Shown piece by piece: positions 46,263-54,734 of a stretch of DNA of 54,954 nucleotides (positions within the stretch are counted from its first letter, which is position 1; each line of letters opens with the position of its first letter). Position numbers and translations under genes: made by a program. The notes under the pieces were generated by a model. It did no database searches and had not been told where the DNA came from. It saw nothing but the letters and a program-made list of their open reading frames with translations. Source of the DNA: Streptomyces sp. AC555_RSS877 (lineage in GTDB: Bacteria > Actinomycetota > Actinomycetes > Streptomycetales > Streptomycetaceae); assembly GCF_019049245.1 (NCBI RefSeq), contig NZ_JAGMUK010000033.1, forward strand, positions 1 through 54,954, written 5' to 3'.

Positions 46263-48031
46263 ACGGCGTCCGGCGCAGGCTGCTCGGTGCGCGTTCGGTA
46301 CTCGGCCCAGACGTTGTAGACGCGGGAGGGCAGGAAGTAGCGGCGCAGGTTGGCAGGGCTGACGGGTCGACCGCCGCGGCCGTGCATGCCCTTGTCCGCG
46401 AGATAGGCGGACAGTTGCTCGGCCGTCGGTTCGTCGCCGTGCTCGGTCTGGTAGTCGGCCCACGCGAGGTAGTAGCGATCGACTGTGGTGAGGGCAGTAC
46501 GCTCCCCCGCTGGTTCTTCCGGTTCTGGCGGCGGGTCATCGATAGCGGCGTTCACCCGTAGGGTGCGCTTCTCCTTCGCGGGCTGCGCACCCGCGCTGGC
46601 GGGCTCCTCCTCGCTCTCCGTCTCCTCCGGGAGCACCTCGTCACCCTGCTCGCCGGGATCCACGGCCGTGTCTTCTGGGGGCGGCTGGGTGCTGCCGGAC
46701 TCTTGCTCCTGGAAGCTGGTGACGAAGCCTGCCAAGTCGTCGCCCGTTATGGGCTGGCCGCCGCTTCCGGTGATGGCGTCCCGCTCGTACACGTACGCGG
46801 CGAGCGCGGCGGCATCGGGGTAAGTGCCGTGCTCGTGCGCGTAGGTGGTCCAGGCGCTGTGGAAGTAGTCGTACCAGGACTGGTCGTCCGGCTCTGCTTC
46901 GTCGGAGCCTTCGGGCTCCTGAAGGTGGAGCGCATAGCGCGCCTGCAGCACCTGGAGCAGGGGCTGCACCTGGTCCTCGGAGAGCGGGGCGCCGGCTCCC
47001 GTGGAAATACCGTAGGTGTCGCGCAGCCAGAAGGCCCACTGCGTCGGGGTCGGCTCGGCCTGGAACTGGACGAGGAACGCTTGGTAGGCCTCGGCGAACC
47101 CTTCGGCGGCTTCCTCGGCCGATTCCTGCGGCTCGCGAGACCGGTCGGGCACCGGAGTTGGGACCGGCACCTGGACCGATTGCGACGCTGCGCTCTCCAG
47201 CTCGGGCACTGGCTGCTCGCGCTCTGGGGCGGCCTCGAGCGCGGACTCTGCCGGCCGGGCCGGGGCGGGGTCCCGGTCGACGGTGAACAGGATGGGTGGC
47301 TCTTCGATGCCGGCGGCGGCGAGACCGGCGGGCGCGGTCTCGGCAAGCGGGACGCCGTACCGGGCCAGACGCAGCGGCATCAACGCCTCGACGGGAGCCT
47401 TGCGACGCCAGGCCCGACCGAAACGGGACCGGAGACTGGCCTGGTAGACCAGGCGCTCCTGCTCCAGCTTGATGACCTGTTCGTAGGAACGGAGCTCCCA
47501 CAGCTTCATCCGACGCCACAACAGGAATGTGGGAAAAGGGGAAAGCATCCAGCGGGTGAGGCGGACGCCCTCCATGTGCTTGTCGGCCGTGATATCTGCG
47601 ATCCGGCCGATCGCGTGGCGGGCTGCCTCGACCGAGATGACGAAGAGGACCGGAATGACGGCGTGCATGCCTACGCCCAGCGGGTCCGGCCAGGCGGCCG
47701 CGCCGTTGAAGGCGATCGTCGCCGCCGTCAGCAGCCAGGCCGTCTGACGCAGCAGGGGGAACGGGATGCGGGTCCAGGTCAGCAGCAGATCCATGGCCAG
47801 CAGGACGCAGATGCCTGCGTCGATGCCAATTGGGAAGACGTAGGAGAAGTTCCCGAAGCCCTTCTGTAGGGCCAGTTCACGGACCGCTGCGTAGGAACCG
47901 GCGAAGCCGATGCCCGCGATGACCACCGCACCGGCGACGACCACGCCGATGAGAGTTCGGTGCATCCGGTTCAGCTGAGGTATCTCGCCGCTTCCGGCAG
48001 CCACGCTCCTACTCCCCCGCCACATCGTCAA
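46124..48031 (-). CDS. DUF2637/SpdB-like membrane protein with four C-terminal repeats
   Basis: 635 aa from TTG at 48031 (ATG at 48025 also possible). Residues about 26-180 hold four membrane helices in the DUF2637 pattern of plasmid spread proteins (SpdB) of Streptomyces, which help plasmid movement through mycelium. After a proline-rich linker, four repeats of about 48 residues follow (about 314-362, 386-438, 519-567, 569-613). Each has the form (A/Y)-x-x-x-W-x-x-Y-x-x-E-x-G-x-x-P followed by Y-G/R-G-x-P-V/I. They look like a repeated helical binding unit and are not part of the usual DUF2637 protein. The gene lies downstream of parAB on the same strand. Confidence 0.75.
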   Translation of the reverse strand: MTMWRGSRSVAAGSGEIPQLNRMHRTLIGVVVAGAVVIAGIGFAGSYAAVRELALQKGFGNFSYVFPIGIDAGICVLLAMDLLLTWTRIPFPLLRQTAWLLTAATIAFNGAAAWPDPLGVGMHAVIPVLFVISVEAARHAIGRIADITADKHMEGVRLTRWMLSPFPTFLLWRRMKLWELRSYEQVIKLEQERLVYQASLRSRFGRAWRRKAPVEALMPLRLARYGVPLAETAPAGLAAAGIEEPPILFTVDRDPAPARPAESALEAAPEREQPVPELESAASQSVQVPVPTPVPDRSREPQESAEEAAEGFAEAYQAFLVQFQAEPTPTQWAFWLRDTYGISTGAGAPLSEDQVQPLLQVLQARYALHLQEPEGSDEAEPDDQSWYDYFHSAWTTYAHEHGTYPDAAALAAYVYERDAITGSGGQPITGDDLAGFVTSFQEQESGSTQPPPEDTAVDPGEQGDEVLPEETESEEEPASAGAQPAKEKRTLRVNAAIDDPPPEPEEPAGERTALTTVDRYYLAWADYQTEHGDEPTAEQLSAYLADKGMHGRGGRPVSPANLRRYFLPSRVYNVWAEYRTRTEQPAPDAVAQECAARGITAQYNKPVTTDYITENAVDFERRWHALIRHHASAQQ

Positions 48032-48123
48032 CTCTGGACAGACTCACACTTTCACGTGTCTCACGGCACCGCGCCACTTTTGGCGCCTCCTCTTACGGGT
48101 CGAAGCGGAGGCGCCCGTCAGGC

Positions 48124-49257
48124 TCAACTCGCCGACTCAGCGGAGAACGACGCCATGATCTCCGCGTACTTCACGGGGTCGCGCTCTTGGCCAAGTTGGG
48201 CGAGCACGCGCAGCAGTTCGAAGAACGCCGGCTCTTCCATCTTGCGCGACAGGTGCATCCCGATGAAGAACGGATCGTCGTAGGGCAGGGAACGGGGCTG
48301 CCTGTCCTCGTTGTTCGGCGCTTCCTTGGTCTGGCGAGTTTGAGCGCCGCGCGGTTCAGGGACGCCCTGCTCGGGCTCGGGAACGGGCTTCTTCTGCTCC
48401 TCATCGGCGGGTGTGGCCGGGGAGTTGTTGACCGTGCTGCTGGTGATTACGTCGTAATCACCGTCGTCGCCCTCCGACGGACGCGCAGTCGGCTCCTGTA
48501 CGACCTCGTCCTGTTGTGCAGGCTGAGACCTCGCGGCACGAACCTGGTCTTCCTTCCGCGCCCGTTCCGCCTTCAGGTCCGCCAGAGCTGCCGCCTGCTG
48601 ATCGGCGGGCTTGTTGCCGACGGCACGCAGCAGATCGATGGACTCCTCACCAATGCGTTCCTGCAGTTCAGGAGTGAGGTTGAGCAGCGCAAGGCGCTGA
48701 GACACCCACCCCTGGGAGCGGTGCAGGCGTTTGGCGAGAGCGCGCTGACTGCCGTAGATGGCCAGGAGCCGTTGGAGAGCGCGCGCTTCATCGAGCTCTT
48801 CGAGGTCCTGGCGGTGGATGTTAGCGACGAGGGCGGACTCCAGGAGCTCCTCCGACGTGCCGCCTTGTTCGTCACTGACCATGACCTTGAGTGCGGCGAG
48901 CCCGGCTTCGCGGGCGGCAGCAAGCCGGCTGCTGCCGTCGATGACCACGTGGGTGGCGTCTGGTTCGAGGTCGGCTTCGCGGTCGGGGTTGGCCTTGATG
49001 TAGGCGTCTCGGTTCATGACCGTGATGGCCTGCTTCTGGCCATGTGTCTGGAGGCTGCCTGCAAGGTCGGCGAGGTCGCCGAGGCTGGAGCGGGGGTTGT
49101 CGGGGTTGGGGCTGATGCGGTTGAGGGGAAGCTCGGTGGGCGCGGCGACACCGTCGGTGGGGACCCCGGTTGCGGCGGCGACGGCTTGCCGGCGTGCGCT
49201 GACTTGGCGCACTCCCCCGCCGAATCGGCCGCTGCCCAGCTGGTCGGCCTTGCTCAC
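48124..49257 (-). CDS. parB: ParB-like centromere-binding CTPase
   Basis: 377 aa from GTG at 49257, overlapping the parA stop (GTGA). The ParB N-terminal domain spans about 40-135, with N-P-D-N-P-R-S-S near 50 and the nucleotide-binding D-G-S-S-R-L-A-A-A-R near 109. A helix-turn-helix lies near 172-192 (R-A-L-A-K-R-L-H-R-S-Q-G-W-V-S-Q). A charged linker holding D-Y-D-V-I-T at about 267-272 is encoded by a parS-like palindrome, so the gene contains a binding site of its own product (inferred). The C-terminal domain (about 310-377) would dimerise. Confidence 0.9.
   Translation of the reverse strand: MSKADQLGSGRFGGGVRQVSARRQAVAAATGVPTDGVAAPTELPLNRISPNPDNPRSSLGDLADLAGSLQTHGQKQAITVMNRDAYIKANPDREADLEPDATHVVIDGSSRLAAAREAGLAALKVMVSDEQGGTSEELLESALVANIHRQDLEELDEARALQRLLAIYGSQRALAKRLHRSQGWVSQRLALLNLTPELQERIGEESIDLLRAVGNKPADQQAAALADLKAERARKEDQVRAARSQPAQQDEVVQEPTARPSEGDDGDYDVITSSTVNNSPATPADEEQKKPVPEPEQGVPEPRGAQTRQTKEAPNNEDRQPRSLPYDDPFFIGMHLSRKMEEPAFFELLRVLAQLGQERDPVKYAEIMASFSAESAS
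48442..48462. promoter_or_regulatory. parS-like site 1, inside parB
   Basis: 21-bp perfect palindrome around a central T, GGTGATTACG-T-CGTAATCACC, within the parB linker-coding region. Confidence 0.75.
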
Positions 49258-50519
49258 AGCACCTCCCTGGCCAGGGCGCGCATGCCGACGGACTGCTGCG
49301 ATTTTGGCGCGTAGGACAGCAACGGCTTCTTCACGCGGACTGCTTCCTTCTGTTCCTTGAGGTCTCCGATGAGCCCGACGACCCGCGGATCCTTTATGTC
49401 GACCCAGCCCTGGAGGGATGACGTGGCGATGTAGCCGCGGCGGGAGTCGTACAGGTTGACGACGATTCCGAGGTAGTCGATGTCGACCTTAAGGTCGTTA
49501 CGCAGGTCTTCGATCTGCGTGGTGAGGAGTTCGTAGGCGTCTGCGGAGCTGTCCTCGGCCTGGACGACAATGAGGGCGCCGGACTGGCCGGGCTTCTCGT
49601 TGTCACGGCGGCGGCCGTAGTAGGCGGCAGCGTCCATGCTCAGGCCGAGGCTCGGGGGGCAGTCGACGATGATTACGTCGTAATCACTCTCGACTGGGGC
49701 AAGGGCACGCTCGAGGGCGGACTCGCGGGCGCGGACACCGGACAGGCGCACGTCGAGCAGGAAGGCGTCGTTACAGGCGGGCAGCAAATGCAGTCGGCCG
49801 GCGAAGCTGTCGTCGTCGACGGAGACGATGAGGTCCCTGAGGTCGCCCTTGGGCGCGCCGGCCATGTGGTTGGTCAAGCTGTCGCCGTCGAGCGGCAGCG
49901 GGCTGGCTCCGAGTTGGTTGGTGAGGTGACTTTGCGGGTCGAAGTCGACGAGCAGTACGCGCTGGCCGGGTCCGGGCAGGTTCTCGATGTCGAGGGCGCC
50001 GTCCTCCAGGACCGCTTCGCCCTCTTCTGTCTCACTGGCGCGCAGGGCTTTGGTAAGGGCCTTGGCTACGCGCACGGGGTGCAGGGAGTTGGCGTCTTCC
50101 GCGAGTGCCTCGCCCAGGCCGGCGGTGATGGCCGTCTTGCCGACGCCGCCCTTCTGGTTGCAGACGACGATGCGGCGGGTGATGACGGGACGTTGCACGT
50201 CGGGAGTGGGATTGGTGTCGAGCCAGAGCTGGACAGCCTGGGCAAGGCCCTGGATGAGGGAGACTCGCCGGTCCGTGGCGATCTGACGGAACTCTTCCCA
50301 TTGGCCAGAAGGCAGGAAGGTGGAGAAGGAGTCCGCGCCGGCTGTGTCGAGGGTTGGGAGAGTTGAGGCGAGGCTGCACCAGTCACTGATGCCCTGTTCA
50401 ACTGCGCTTTGGATGTCGATGCCGAGCTGCGCGGCTCTGATCTTGAGGTTCTGCCGGAGCTGTCCCGGCAGTTTGGATACGACCTTCTCGCGGTCGCTCG
50501 AGGTGGCTGAGGTAGTCAT
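49254..50519 (-). CDS. parA: ParA-like partition ATPase with N-terminal extension
   Basis: 421 aa from ATG at 50519. The N-terminal about 110 residues (L-P-G-Q-L-R-Q-N-L-K-I-R-A-A-Q-L-G near 17) look like a ribbon-helix-helix-type DNA-binding segment. The ATPase has Walker A N-Q-K-G-G-V-G-K-T-A at 121-130, the switch V-D-F-D-P-Q-S-H-L near 190 and Walker B D-Y-D-V-I-I-V-D-C-P-P near 280. A DNA-binding N-terminus is typical of ParA proteins that repress their own operon. An ACTAACG/CGTTAGT inverted repeat sits just upstream. parB follows with a four-base overlap. Confidence 0.92.
   Translation of the reverse strand: MTTSATSSDREKVVSKLPGQLRQNLKIRAAQLGIDIQSAVEQGISDWCSLASTLPTLDTAGADSFSTFLPSGQWEEFRQIATDRRVSLIQGLAQAVQLWLDTNPTPDVQRPVITRRIVVCNQKGGVGKTAITAGLGEALAEDANSLHPVRVAKALTKALRASETEEGEAVLEDGALDIENLPGPGQRVLLVDFDPQSHLTNQLGASPLPLDGDSLTNHMAGAPKGDLRDLIVSVDDDSFAGRLHLLPACNDAFLLDVRLSGVRARESALERALAPVESDYDVIIVDCPPSLGLSMDAAAYYGRRRDNEKPGQSGALIVVQAEDSSADAYELLTTQIEDLRNDLKVDIDYLGIVVNLYDSRRGYIATSSLQGWVDIKDPRVVGLIGDLKEQKEAVRVKKPLLSYAPKSQQSVGMRALAREVL
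49670..49686. promoter_or_regulatory. parS-like site 2, inside parA
   Basis: TGATTACGTCGTAATCA on the plus strand. On the coding strand it encodes the D-Y-D-V-I just before the Walker B aspartate of ParA. Confidence 0.72.
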
Positions 50520-50530
50520 GGTGGCACCAT

Positions 50531-50569
50531 ACTAACGCCGTAGATCATCTACCTCAGTGACACGTTAGT
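50531..50569. promoter_or_regulatory. Likely parAB operator
   Basis: Inverted repeat ACTAACG (50531-50537) and CGTTAGT (50563-50569) immediately upstream of parA, with a 25-base spacer. It is a good candidate for the site bound by the ParA N-terminal domain in autorepression. Confidence 0.5.
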
Positions 50570-50605
50570 TAGGCCAAGTTGATGCATGGGCTGCCGCCAA
50601 ACCAG

Positions 50606-50622
50606 TGATTACGCCGTAATCA
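50606..50622. promoter_or_regulatory. parS-like site 3
   Basis: TGATTACGCCGTAATCA in the gap upstream of parA. Confidence 0.75.
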
Positions 50623-50655
50623 ACCTGCCGCCGCGCACTCACTCCCCCACTCCGG

Positions 50656-50672
50656 TGATTACGGCGTAATCA
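50656..50672. promoter_or_regulatory. parS-like site 4
   Basis: TGATTACGGCGTAATCA, 50 bp from site 3, close to five helical turns apart. The rest of the 50520-50922 gap shows no gene. Confidence 0.78.
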
Positions 50673-50922
50673 GGCAGCACAGCCATGCGCACCAAACCGC
50701 TCCTCCCCTGACCGACGCGCTTACCTCACGGGCAACCACCTGCCTCGCCCCCGGCGCAGGGGACTTCATGGCGCGATCTGAGACGAAGCACCAGTACCCC
50801 GTCTCTGGCGACCGTGCCAGATCTGTACACAGCCGAAGCGCCCTGCGGAACCCTGCCCACACGCCTGCGCATCCCAAGGAAGAGCAGACCGATGAGGCGA
50901 CTCATACAGGGGGACGCGACTC

Positions 50923-52953
50923 ATGACCGGCACCGGACTCTCCATCCAAGAACAGGCACTCTGGGACGCCTTCCCTACGGGACAGATCGTCGATCTGAGC
51001 CAGGCCGCCGAGCCCGCCTCTGCCAACCGCCGGCTCGTACGGGCCAGCATCATCTCCCGGCTGCTACTGGGCGACCAGGAGCCGAGGCCAGGATTCGTAC
51101 CGTCACTTCGTCTGCGCGGCGCCACGGTGACAGGGCTGCTGGACCTGTCAGCATGCGAGGTGCCCTGCAGCCTCTTCCTGCAGGACTGTTCCTTTCAACA
51201 GGCCCCGAGGCTTGAAGCGGCTTCCCTGAAGCTCGTCGACTTCAGCGGCTCACGCTTCCCCAGCCTGGAACTGCACGATGCCCGCGTCGACGGAGCTCTC
51301 CGTCTTAACGGCTGCCACAGCTTCCGTCACGTGCGGCTCAGCCGCACCACAGTCACCGGCACTGCAGACCTGGCTGGGCTCCACGCCGCCGGAACACCGG
51401 CCGTACTGGCCGACAGCCTCACCGTTGACCAAGACCTGATACTCCGGGACGCGGACATCAGCGGCGAAGTCCTCATGTGGAGTGCCCGAATCGGCGGAAC
51501 CTTCGTGATCGAAGGAACTCGCATCACCAACTCCCCCGGCGTGACGCTCAACGGCGACGGCCTCGTCGTCGGCAACGGCCTCTTCGGCGGAACCCCCGGC
51601 GCCAGGACCGGACACCGCTTCACCTCTCAAGGGCAACTCAGGCTGCAAGACGCGAGGATCTCCCGCTGCTGCACGTTCAGCGGAAGCCGACTGCACAATC
51701 CCCACGGCACCGCACTCAACGCGGAGCGACTCCACGTCGACGGCCCCCTCGCCCTCGACGCAGGCTTCACCGCCGAAGGAACCGTCCAACTGACCGGCGC
51801 ACACGTTCAAGGCTCGCTCCTCCTCCGGGAAGCCACCCTGAACACGGCCGGCCAACCCGCCTTGAACGCCTCACTTGCCCGGATCTCAGGAGACCTGAAC
51901 GCCAGCTCTGGCGTCTCCATCCGGGGCGAAACCCTGCTGGAGGAAGCACACATCGACGGCTCAGCCGACTTCACCCAGGCCGTGCTGTACAACCCAGCAG
52001 GCGCAAGCCTCTCCGCCCGACGCCTGCATGTACGCGGACGCCTCTACGGCGGAAGCCTGTCCTCCACGGGTCACATCGTCCTCACCGACGCCCAGATCGG
52101 CGCCAGCCTCGAACTCCCGAACGCACAGCTGGCACATCCCGGCGCCGACACCTTGACCGCCTGGGGCATGACCGTCGGCGGCACCGTCGACTGCTGCGAC
52201 GGCTTCGTCTCCCAGGGCCGCATGTCCTTCACCAACAGCGCCATCACCAGCACGCTCTGCCTCACCAGCGCAACCATCACAGAACGCCTGAGCTTCAAGA
52301 GCCTGCGAGCCGGCTCAATGAAGACCGACGCCGCCACTACCTTGCGCAGCGCAGTCGACCTCCGGCACGCCCACATCGACGTCCTGGCAGATGCCCCAGC
52401 CAGCTGGCCCGACGAGACAAGCCTGGATGGCCTCACCTACACCTACTTGGAGACGGCACCCCTCGACGAACGTCTCGCCTGGCTCGGCCGGCCGGACAGC
52501 GAATACCTGCCTCAGCCTTACGAACAGCTCGCCGCCTTTTACACCCGCCAGGGCCGCGACGCCGAAGCCCGCGAAGTTCTCCTCGCCCGATGCCGACGCC
52601 ATCGCTCAAGCCAGCCACCGGGCCTACGCATATGGGGCTACCTTCAGGACTGGGCCGTCGGATACGGCTACCGCCCCATCAGAGCCGCGGCATGGCTGAT
52701 GATCCTGCTCACCTCCGCAACCCTCGCATTCATGGCCCAACATCCTGCCGCCGCACGACCTGCCGAAGCCCCACCCTTCAACGCAGTCCTCTACGCCCTC
52801 GATCTACTGCTGCCAGTCGTGGACTTCGGACAGCAGAATGCCTTCCACGCGGCAGGCTGGCAGCAGTGGCTGGCCGCGGCGCTCATCGCAGCAGGCTGGA
52901 TCCTGGCCACGACCATCGCGGCAGGCATCACCCGCACCCTTTCCCGTAGGTAG
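50923..52953 (+). CDS. Beta-helix repeat membrane protein
   Basis: 676 aa from ATG at 50923. Residues about 60-480 consist of irregular repeats with alternating hydrophobic positions, such as G-L-L-D-L-S-A-C and G-A-L-R-L-N-G-C, consistent with a right-handed beta-helix related to pentapeptide-repeat/bactofilin-like folds. A helical region (about 505-570) follows, with Y-E-Q-L-A-A-F-Y-T-R-Q-G-R-D-A-E-A-R. Then come two to three membrane helices: A-W-L-M-I-L-L-T-S-A-T-L-A near 587, a V-L-Y-A-L-D-L-L-L-P-V-V-D-F-G segment that may be reentrant, and a last helix near 650. Similar proteins occur widely in Streptomyces without known function. It is bracketed by parS-like sites 4 and 5. Confidence 0.72.
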   Translation: MTGTGLSIQEQALWDAFPTGQIVDLSQAAEPASANRRLVRASIISRLLLGDQEPRPGFVPSLRLRGATVTGLLDLSACEVPCSLFLQDCSFQQAPRLEAASLKLVDFSGSRFPSLELHDARVDGALRLNGCHSFRHVRLSRTTVTGTADLAGLHAAGTPAVLADSLTVDQDLILRDADISGEVLMWSARIGGTFVIEGTRITNSPGVTLNGDGLVVGNGLFGGTPGARTGHRFTSQGQLRLQDARISRCCTFSGSRLHNPHGTALNAERLHVDGPLALDAGFTAEGTVQLTGAHVQGSLLLREATLNTAGQPALNASLARISGDLNASSGVSIRGETLLEEAHIDGSADFTQAVLYNPAGASLSARRLHVRGRLYGGSLSSTGHIVLTDAQIGASLELPNAQLAHPGADTLTAWGMTVGGTVDCCDGFVSQGRMSFTNSAITSTLCLTSATITERLSFKSLRAGSMKTDAATTLRSAVDLRHAHIDVLADAPASWPDETSLDGLTYTYLETAPLDERLAWLGRPDSEYLPQPYEQLAAFYTRQGRDAEAREVLLARCRRHRSSQPPGLRIWGYLQDWAVGYGYRPIRAAAWLMILLTSATLAFMAQHPAAARPAEAPPFNAVLYALDLLLPVVDFGQQNAFHAAGWQQWLAAALIAAGWILATTIAAGITRTLSRR

Positions 52954-52984
52954 CCAACGGCTGGGCGAGTGAAGCCTGCGCCTG

Positions 52985-53005
52985 GGTGATTACGGCGTAA
53001 TCACC
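52985..53005. promoter_or_regulatory. parS-like site 5
   Basis: GGTGATTACG-G-CGTAATCACC, a 21-bp palindrome, 32 bases after the beta-helix gene. Confidence 0.78.
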
Positions 53006-53149
53006 AGCAGCGGTGAGAAGGGAAGGAAGCAGCTGCCGTCCATGAGTGCGGCAGAAGCTGCCGTGGCCGCGAGCCCGTCCTCACGTGCCTCAGTCGGCTT
53101 CGTTGTGAGCCGGTCTGCTCTTCAGCTCACGTACAAATGCGTCCACGAA

Positions 53150-53420
53150 CGGCATGCTGCTCCGCCAGCAGAACCGCCTCCGGAACGCGGCGCACTGGCA
53201 GGTTCGGGCCCGCACGATCGGTCAAGGAGGCCGATGGGGCCGCCCGCGTGCCACTCGGAGGAGCCCGGACTCGGCGACGCGGGACGCTGCGGCACGCCGC
53301 CGGCCTCACACGCCCACGTCCTGCAACCGGCTGGGGGAGCGGAGTTGCGAGCCCTCGGCTTGCGTGATTACGGCGTAATCACCACGCAGCCCTGAGAAGG
53401 AAAGGGTCAACTACCGCCTA
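53150..53420. repeat. Module repeat, copy A
   Basis: Aligns with 54735-54954. Shared landmarks are CTCCGCCAGCAGAACCGCCT, then GCACTGGCAGGTTCGGG, ACCGGCTGGGGGAG, GCCCTCGGCTTG, the parS-like site and CCTGAGAAGGAAAGGGTCA. Spacing differs because of small deletions. Confidence 0.75.
53364..53382. promoter_or_regulatory. parS-like site 6
   Basis: GTGATTACGGCGTAATCAC, perfect 19-bp palindrome. Confidence 0.78.
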
Positions 53421-53559
53421 CGAGCTGGGCAGCAGCTGCGACCGTCGCGACGCGTCCTCACTGGTGACAGACGGACGCCTTGCGAGGCCTGCCCTCCTCA
53501 GCTCACGACGACCGCTTCAACCTAAAGCCCGAGGCTGAGAACTGCGTTGAGGTCTCGCA

Positions 53560-53660
53560 GTGGGGGAGTACCGCCTCGATCTGGTCCAGCCAGAACGACA
53601 CGTCATCGTCGTCACCCAAGGCGGCACGATGCCCGAGAAGCCGACGCGCAACGCCCGTCC
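53560..53660 (-). pseudogene. Decayed gene copy A
   Basis: The minus strand keeps A-R-R-L-L-G-H-R-A-A-L-G and F-W-L-D-Q-I-E-A, matching decayed copy B at 54560-54665 at both DNA and protein level, but the frame is broken soon after. The family is not recognised. Confidence 0.5.
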
Positions 53661-53753
53661 CGTGTTACCCGTAGATGAGGCAGTGCCGCTGAACTGGCGC
53701 ACAGCTGAGGCGGCGGAGCCGTGTATGTCGAGGCCAGGCACGGGCCACGTTCC

Positions 53754-54200
53754 TTAGCCGGACCAGATGGCTAGCTCGCCTCCAGGGAGCGCCACGAAGC
53801 GCCATCCCGTTGTGCCAGTCACCTGCCACGCTTCGAAGGAAAGATCGGACGAGCAGGTCAGGAGGTGGCCTGTGTCGAAAACGAGGCGCAGACTACCGGA
53901 CTTGAACGCCACCGCCGACAGGACATTCGCTCCGAAGAGAGCGAGAGCCGCTGCCACGTCCTGCGACTCCGGCTTCAGAAGCTCGGATGGGCTGGTACGA
54001 GCTGTCCCGTGCGAGAGGATGATGGGTGCTTCCAATGTGACTTCCCAGTCTGAGTCGAGGACTAGCACGAGCCGGAAGTCCACACTGATTCTGGTGACTC
54101 GCATGCCGCGCAGGTTCAGGATCCACCGGTCCTCGTGTTCGACAGGACCCTCTTTAGTGCTCACTACTGCACCTTGGCCGATTCGGCAGTCGAGAGCCAT
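53754..54200 (-). CDS. DUF6188-like hypothetical protein
   Basis: 148 aa from ATG at 54200 (start M-A-L-D-C-R-I-G-Q-G-A-V-V-S). It is a compact beta-rich protein: V-D-F-R-L-V-L-V-L-D-S-D-W-E-V-T-L-E, then S-L-R-L-V-F-D-T-G-H-L-L and a W-Q-V-T-G-T-T-G-W-R-F-V-A-L-P-G-G near the end. The pattern resembles the small DUF6188 proteins common in Streptomyces, sometimes linked to immunity roles. It is the only intact gene between the last parS-containing modules. Confidence 0.7.
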   Translation of the reverse strand: MALDCRIGQGAVVSTKEGPVEHEDRWILNLRGMRVTRISVDFRLVLVLDSDWEVTLEAPIILSHGTARTSPSELLKPESQDVAAALALFGANVLSAVAFKSGSLRLVFDTGHLLTCSSDLSFEAWQVTGTTGWRFVALPGGELAIWSG

Positions 54201-54377
54201 GGCATTTCTTCCCCTGCTCGGGGCGGGAAGCGAGCTGTGCCAGCGCGTTCATCCGCGCGAACAGGTTCGCGGAGACGGAAGCCCGAACGGCTTGGTTCGT
54301 TGGGAAAGCTACTCGACCGAGTGAGACGGGACCTTCCTGTAGGTGGCCACCGGCTGGGGGATGAAGCTGAGCATGAG

Positions 54378-54394
54378 TGATTACGACGTAATCA
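54378..54394. promoter_or_regulatory. parS-like site 7
   Basis: TGATTACGACGTAATCA. A GAGTAGGGAAGGGG element follows, like the GAGAAGGAAAGG found after sites 6 and 8. Confidence 0.75.
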
Positions 54395-54559
54395 CCCAAG
54401 CGGCCGTGAGTAGGGAAGGGGCGGCTGGCGTCTACGAGTGCAGGGCAGCTTCGAGCGCCGCCAGAACATCCTCACTCATGCGGACGCACCGTGAGGCGGT
54501 CTATCTTCCTCAGCTCATGCACGGCCGCTTCCACGCATGTCCCGAGGCTGAGGAATGCG

Positions 54560-54665
54560 TGAGGGTCTTTCAGTGGGGGAGTACGCCTCGATCTGGTCCA
54601 GCCAAAGCGTCGCGTCATCGTCGCCATCGAGGGCACCACGGTGCTCGAGAAGCCGCCGTGCAACC
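54560..54665 (-). pseudogene. Decayed gene copy B
   Basis: The minus strand keeps L-V-A-R-R-L-L-E-H-R-G-A-L-D-G and L-W-L-D-Q-I-E-A-Y-S. It is then out of frame with a downstream H-A-F-L-S-L-G-T-C-V-E-A-A-V-H segment that ends at 54472, just before a short M-S-E-D-V-L-A-A-L-E-A-A frame. Paired with copy A at 53560-53660. Confidence 0.5.
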
Positions 54666-54734
54666 AGGGTCACCGGCGCACGCCGACAGCAGGCCCACCT
54701 CTTCTGTCAGGGGCTCGGCCGCTGGCCGGGCCGC

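Larger units (their letters stand above)
52954..53753. other. Repeat and decay region with parS-like sites 5 and 6
   Basis: About 800 bp with no intact gene. Two parS-like sites are each followed by related sequence: a GAGAAGG(A/G)AAGG element, then remnants of a minus-strand gene. At 53560-53660 the minus strand reads A-R-R-L-L-G-H-R-A-A-L-G and F-W-L-D-Q-I-E-A before the frame breaks. The same protein trace recurs at 54560-54665. Confidence 0.65.
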
